Shown here piece after piece: positions 44,887-45,010 of a stretch of 45,010 bases of DNA. Within the stretch, counting starts at the first letter, position 1, and the number at the start of each line of letters is the position of its first letter. Under the pieces are notes generated by a model. That model made no database searches and had not been told where the DNA came from. It was given only the letters and a program-made list of their open reading frames with translations. The stretch spans positions 1 through 45,010 of the forward strand of contig DAOUTG010000012.1 in assembly GCA_030626845.1 (NCBI GenBank), in the 5' to 3' direction. The DNA is from Methylococcaceae bacterium (GTDB taxonomy: Bacteria > Pseudomonadota > Gammaproteobacteria > Methylococcales > Methylomonadaceae). The position numbers and the translations under genes were made by a program.

Positions 44887-45010
44887 ATGAGCTTCAAAGC
44901 CGTAAGCTGGGCATTCAATCAAAGCCCGAATAAAGCAATTCAAAAACACCTTCTTTTCATCCTCGCTTATCGCGCAGACGATAACTATCAATGCTACCCA
45001 TCAATAACAT
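44887..45010 (+). CDS. Helix-turn-helix protein, 3' end outside the window
   Basis: The visible 41 codons read MSFKAVSWAFNQSPNKAIQK, then HLLFILAYRADDNYQCYPSIT. This is the start of the HTH_36-type domains found in replication or regulatory proteins of phages, plasmids and integrative elements, where the (L/Y)RAD..G.CYPS segment leads into a winged helix. AAAGGGA nine bases before the ATG is a good ribosome site. The partial length limits the call; it could mark the left edge of a mobile element to the right. Confidence 0.65.
   Translation, partial: MSFKAVSWAFNQSPNKAIQKHLLFILAYRADDNYQCYPSIT

Overview
This is a 45 kb chromosomal piece of a low-GC gammaproteobacterium. Evidence for that group: the bamA-skp-fabZ-lpxA-rnhB outer-membrane/lipid A cluster, EF-P with its lysine ligase EpmA, dksA next to gluQ, rdgC, dbpA and a TIGR04211-type SH3 protein. 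The many short perfect palindromes between genes (one is an inverted repeat of GTCTCGTTCCCAAGCT) are typical of methanotrophs of the Methylococcales and of large sulfur bacteria of the Thiotrichales. I favour one of these groups but cannot name a species. No rRNA, tRNA, CRISPR array or intact insertion sequence was seen.

Layout. 1-1.5 kb: end of a DUF2130 coiled-coil protein, then a 282-bp element with 33-bp perfect terminal inverted repeats. 1.5-5.7 kb (minus): dynamin-like GTPase, pyrE, hemW and a decayed dhaL. 5.9-8.7 kb (plus): a tight four-gene cobalamin cassette (cbiG N-terminal part, cobE/cbiG C-terminal part, cobJ carrying an extra ChuX/HutX-like domain, and a 2Fe-2S ferredoxin). 8.7-13.3 kb (minus): ilvD, an SH3 membrane protein, argF and argD. 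13.5-15.5 kb (plus): grxD, lipB, lipA. 15.6-16.4 kb (minus): a QueD/PTPS homologue and a PilZ protein. 16.6-19.4 kb (plus): trpS, a small unknown, an ArsC/Spx-like protein and dapE. 19.4-21.2 kb is an accessory pocket: a 177-bp inverted-repeat element, a broken ORF, and a gene joining a TerD domain to a PD-(D/E)XK restriction-type nuclease domain. 21.3-29.8 kb (plus): dbpA, hypF, ribF, a VanZ-like protein, DUF502, an alanine/glycine:cation symporter, dksA, gluQ. 29.8-36.5 kb (minus, transcribed right to left): efp, epmA, bamA, skp, fabZ, lpxA, rnhB. 36.6-44.5 kb (plus): DUF3465 protein, PlsC-like acyltransferase, lpdA, DUF445, a small unknown, LysM-GH19 hydrolase, rdgC, L,D-transpeptidase. 44.5-45 kb: palindromic repeats and the start of an HTH gene cut by the window edge.

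Most genes are housekeeping: pyrimidine, arginine, branched-chain amino acid, lysine/peptidoglycan, lipoate, FAD and cobalamin synthesis, envelope assembly and translation. The two strongest novelty candidates are the TerD-nuclease fusion at 19905-21149, a possible single-gene, Ca2+/stress-gated DNA-targeting or anti-phage protein with no methyltransferase or other ter gene beside it, and the CobJ-ChuX/HutX fusion at 7027-8352, which suggests a tetrapyrrole carrier or sensor attached to the ring-contraction enzyme. A third oddity is gluQ, whose conserved first residues lie upstream of any ATG/GTG/TTG codon and across a strong RNA hairpin.
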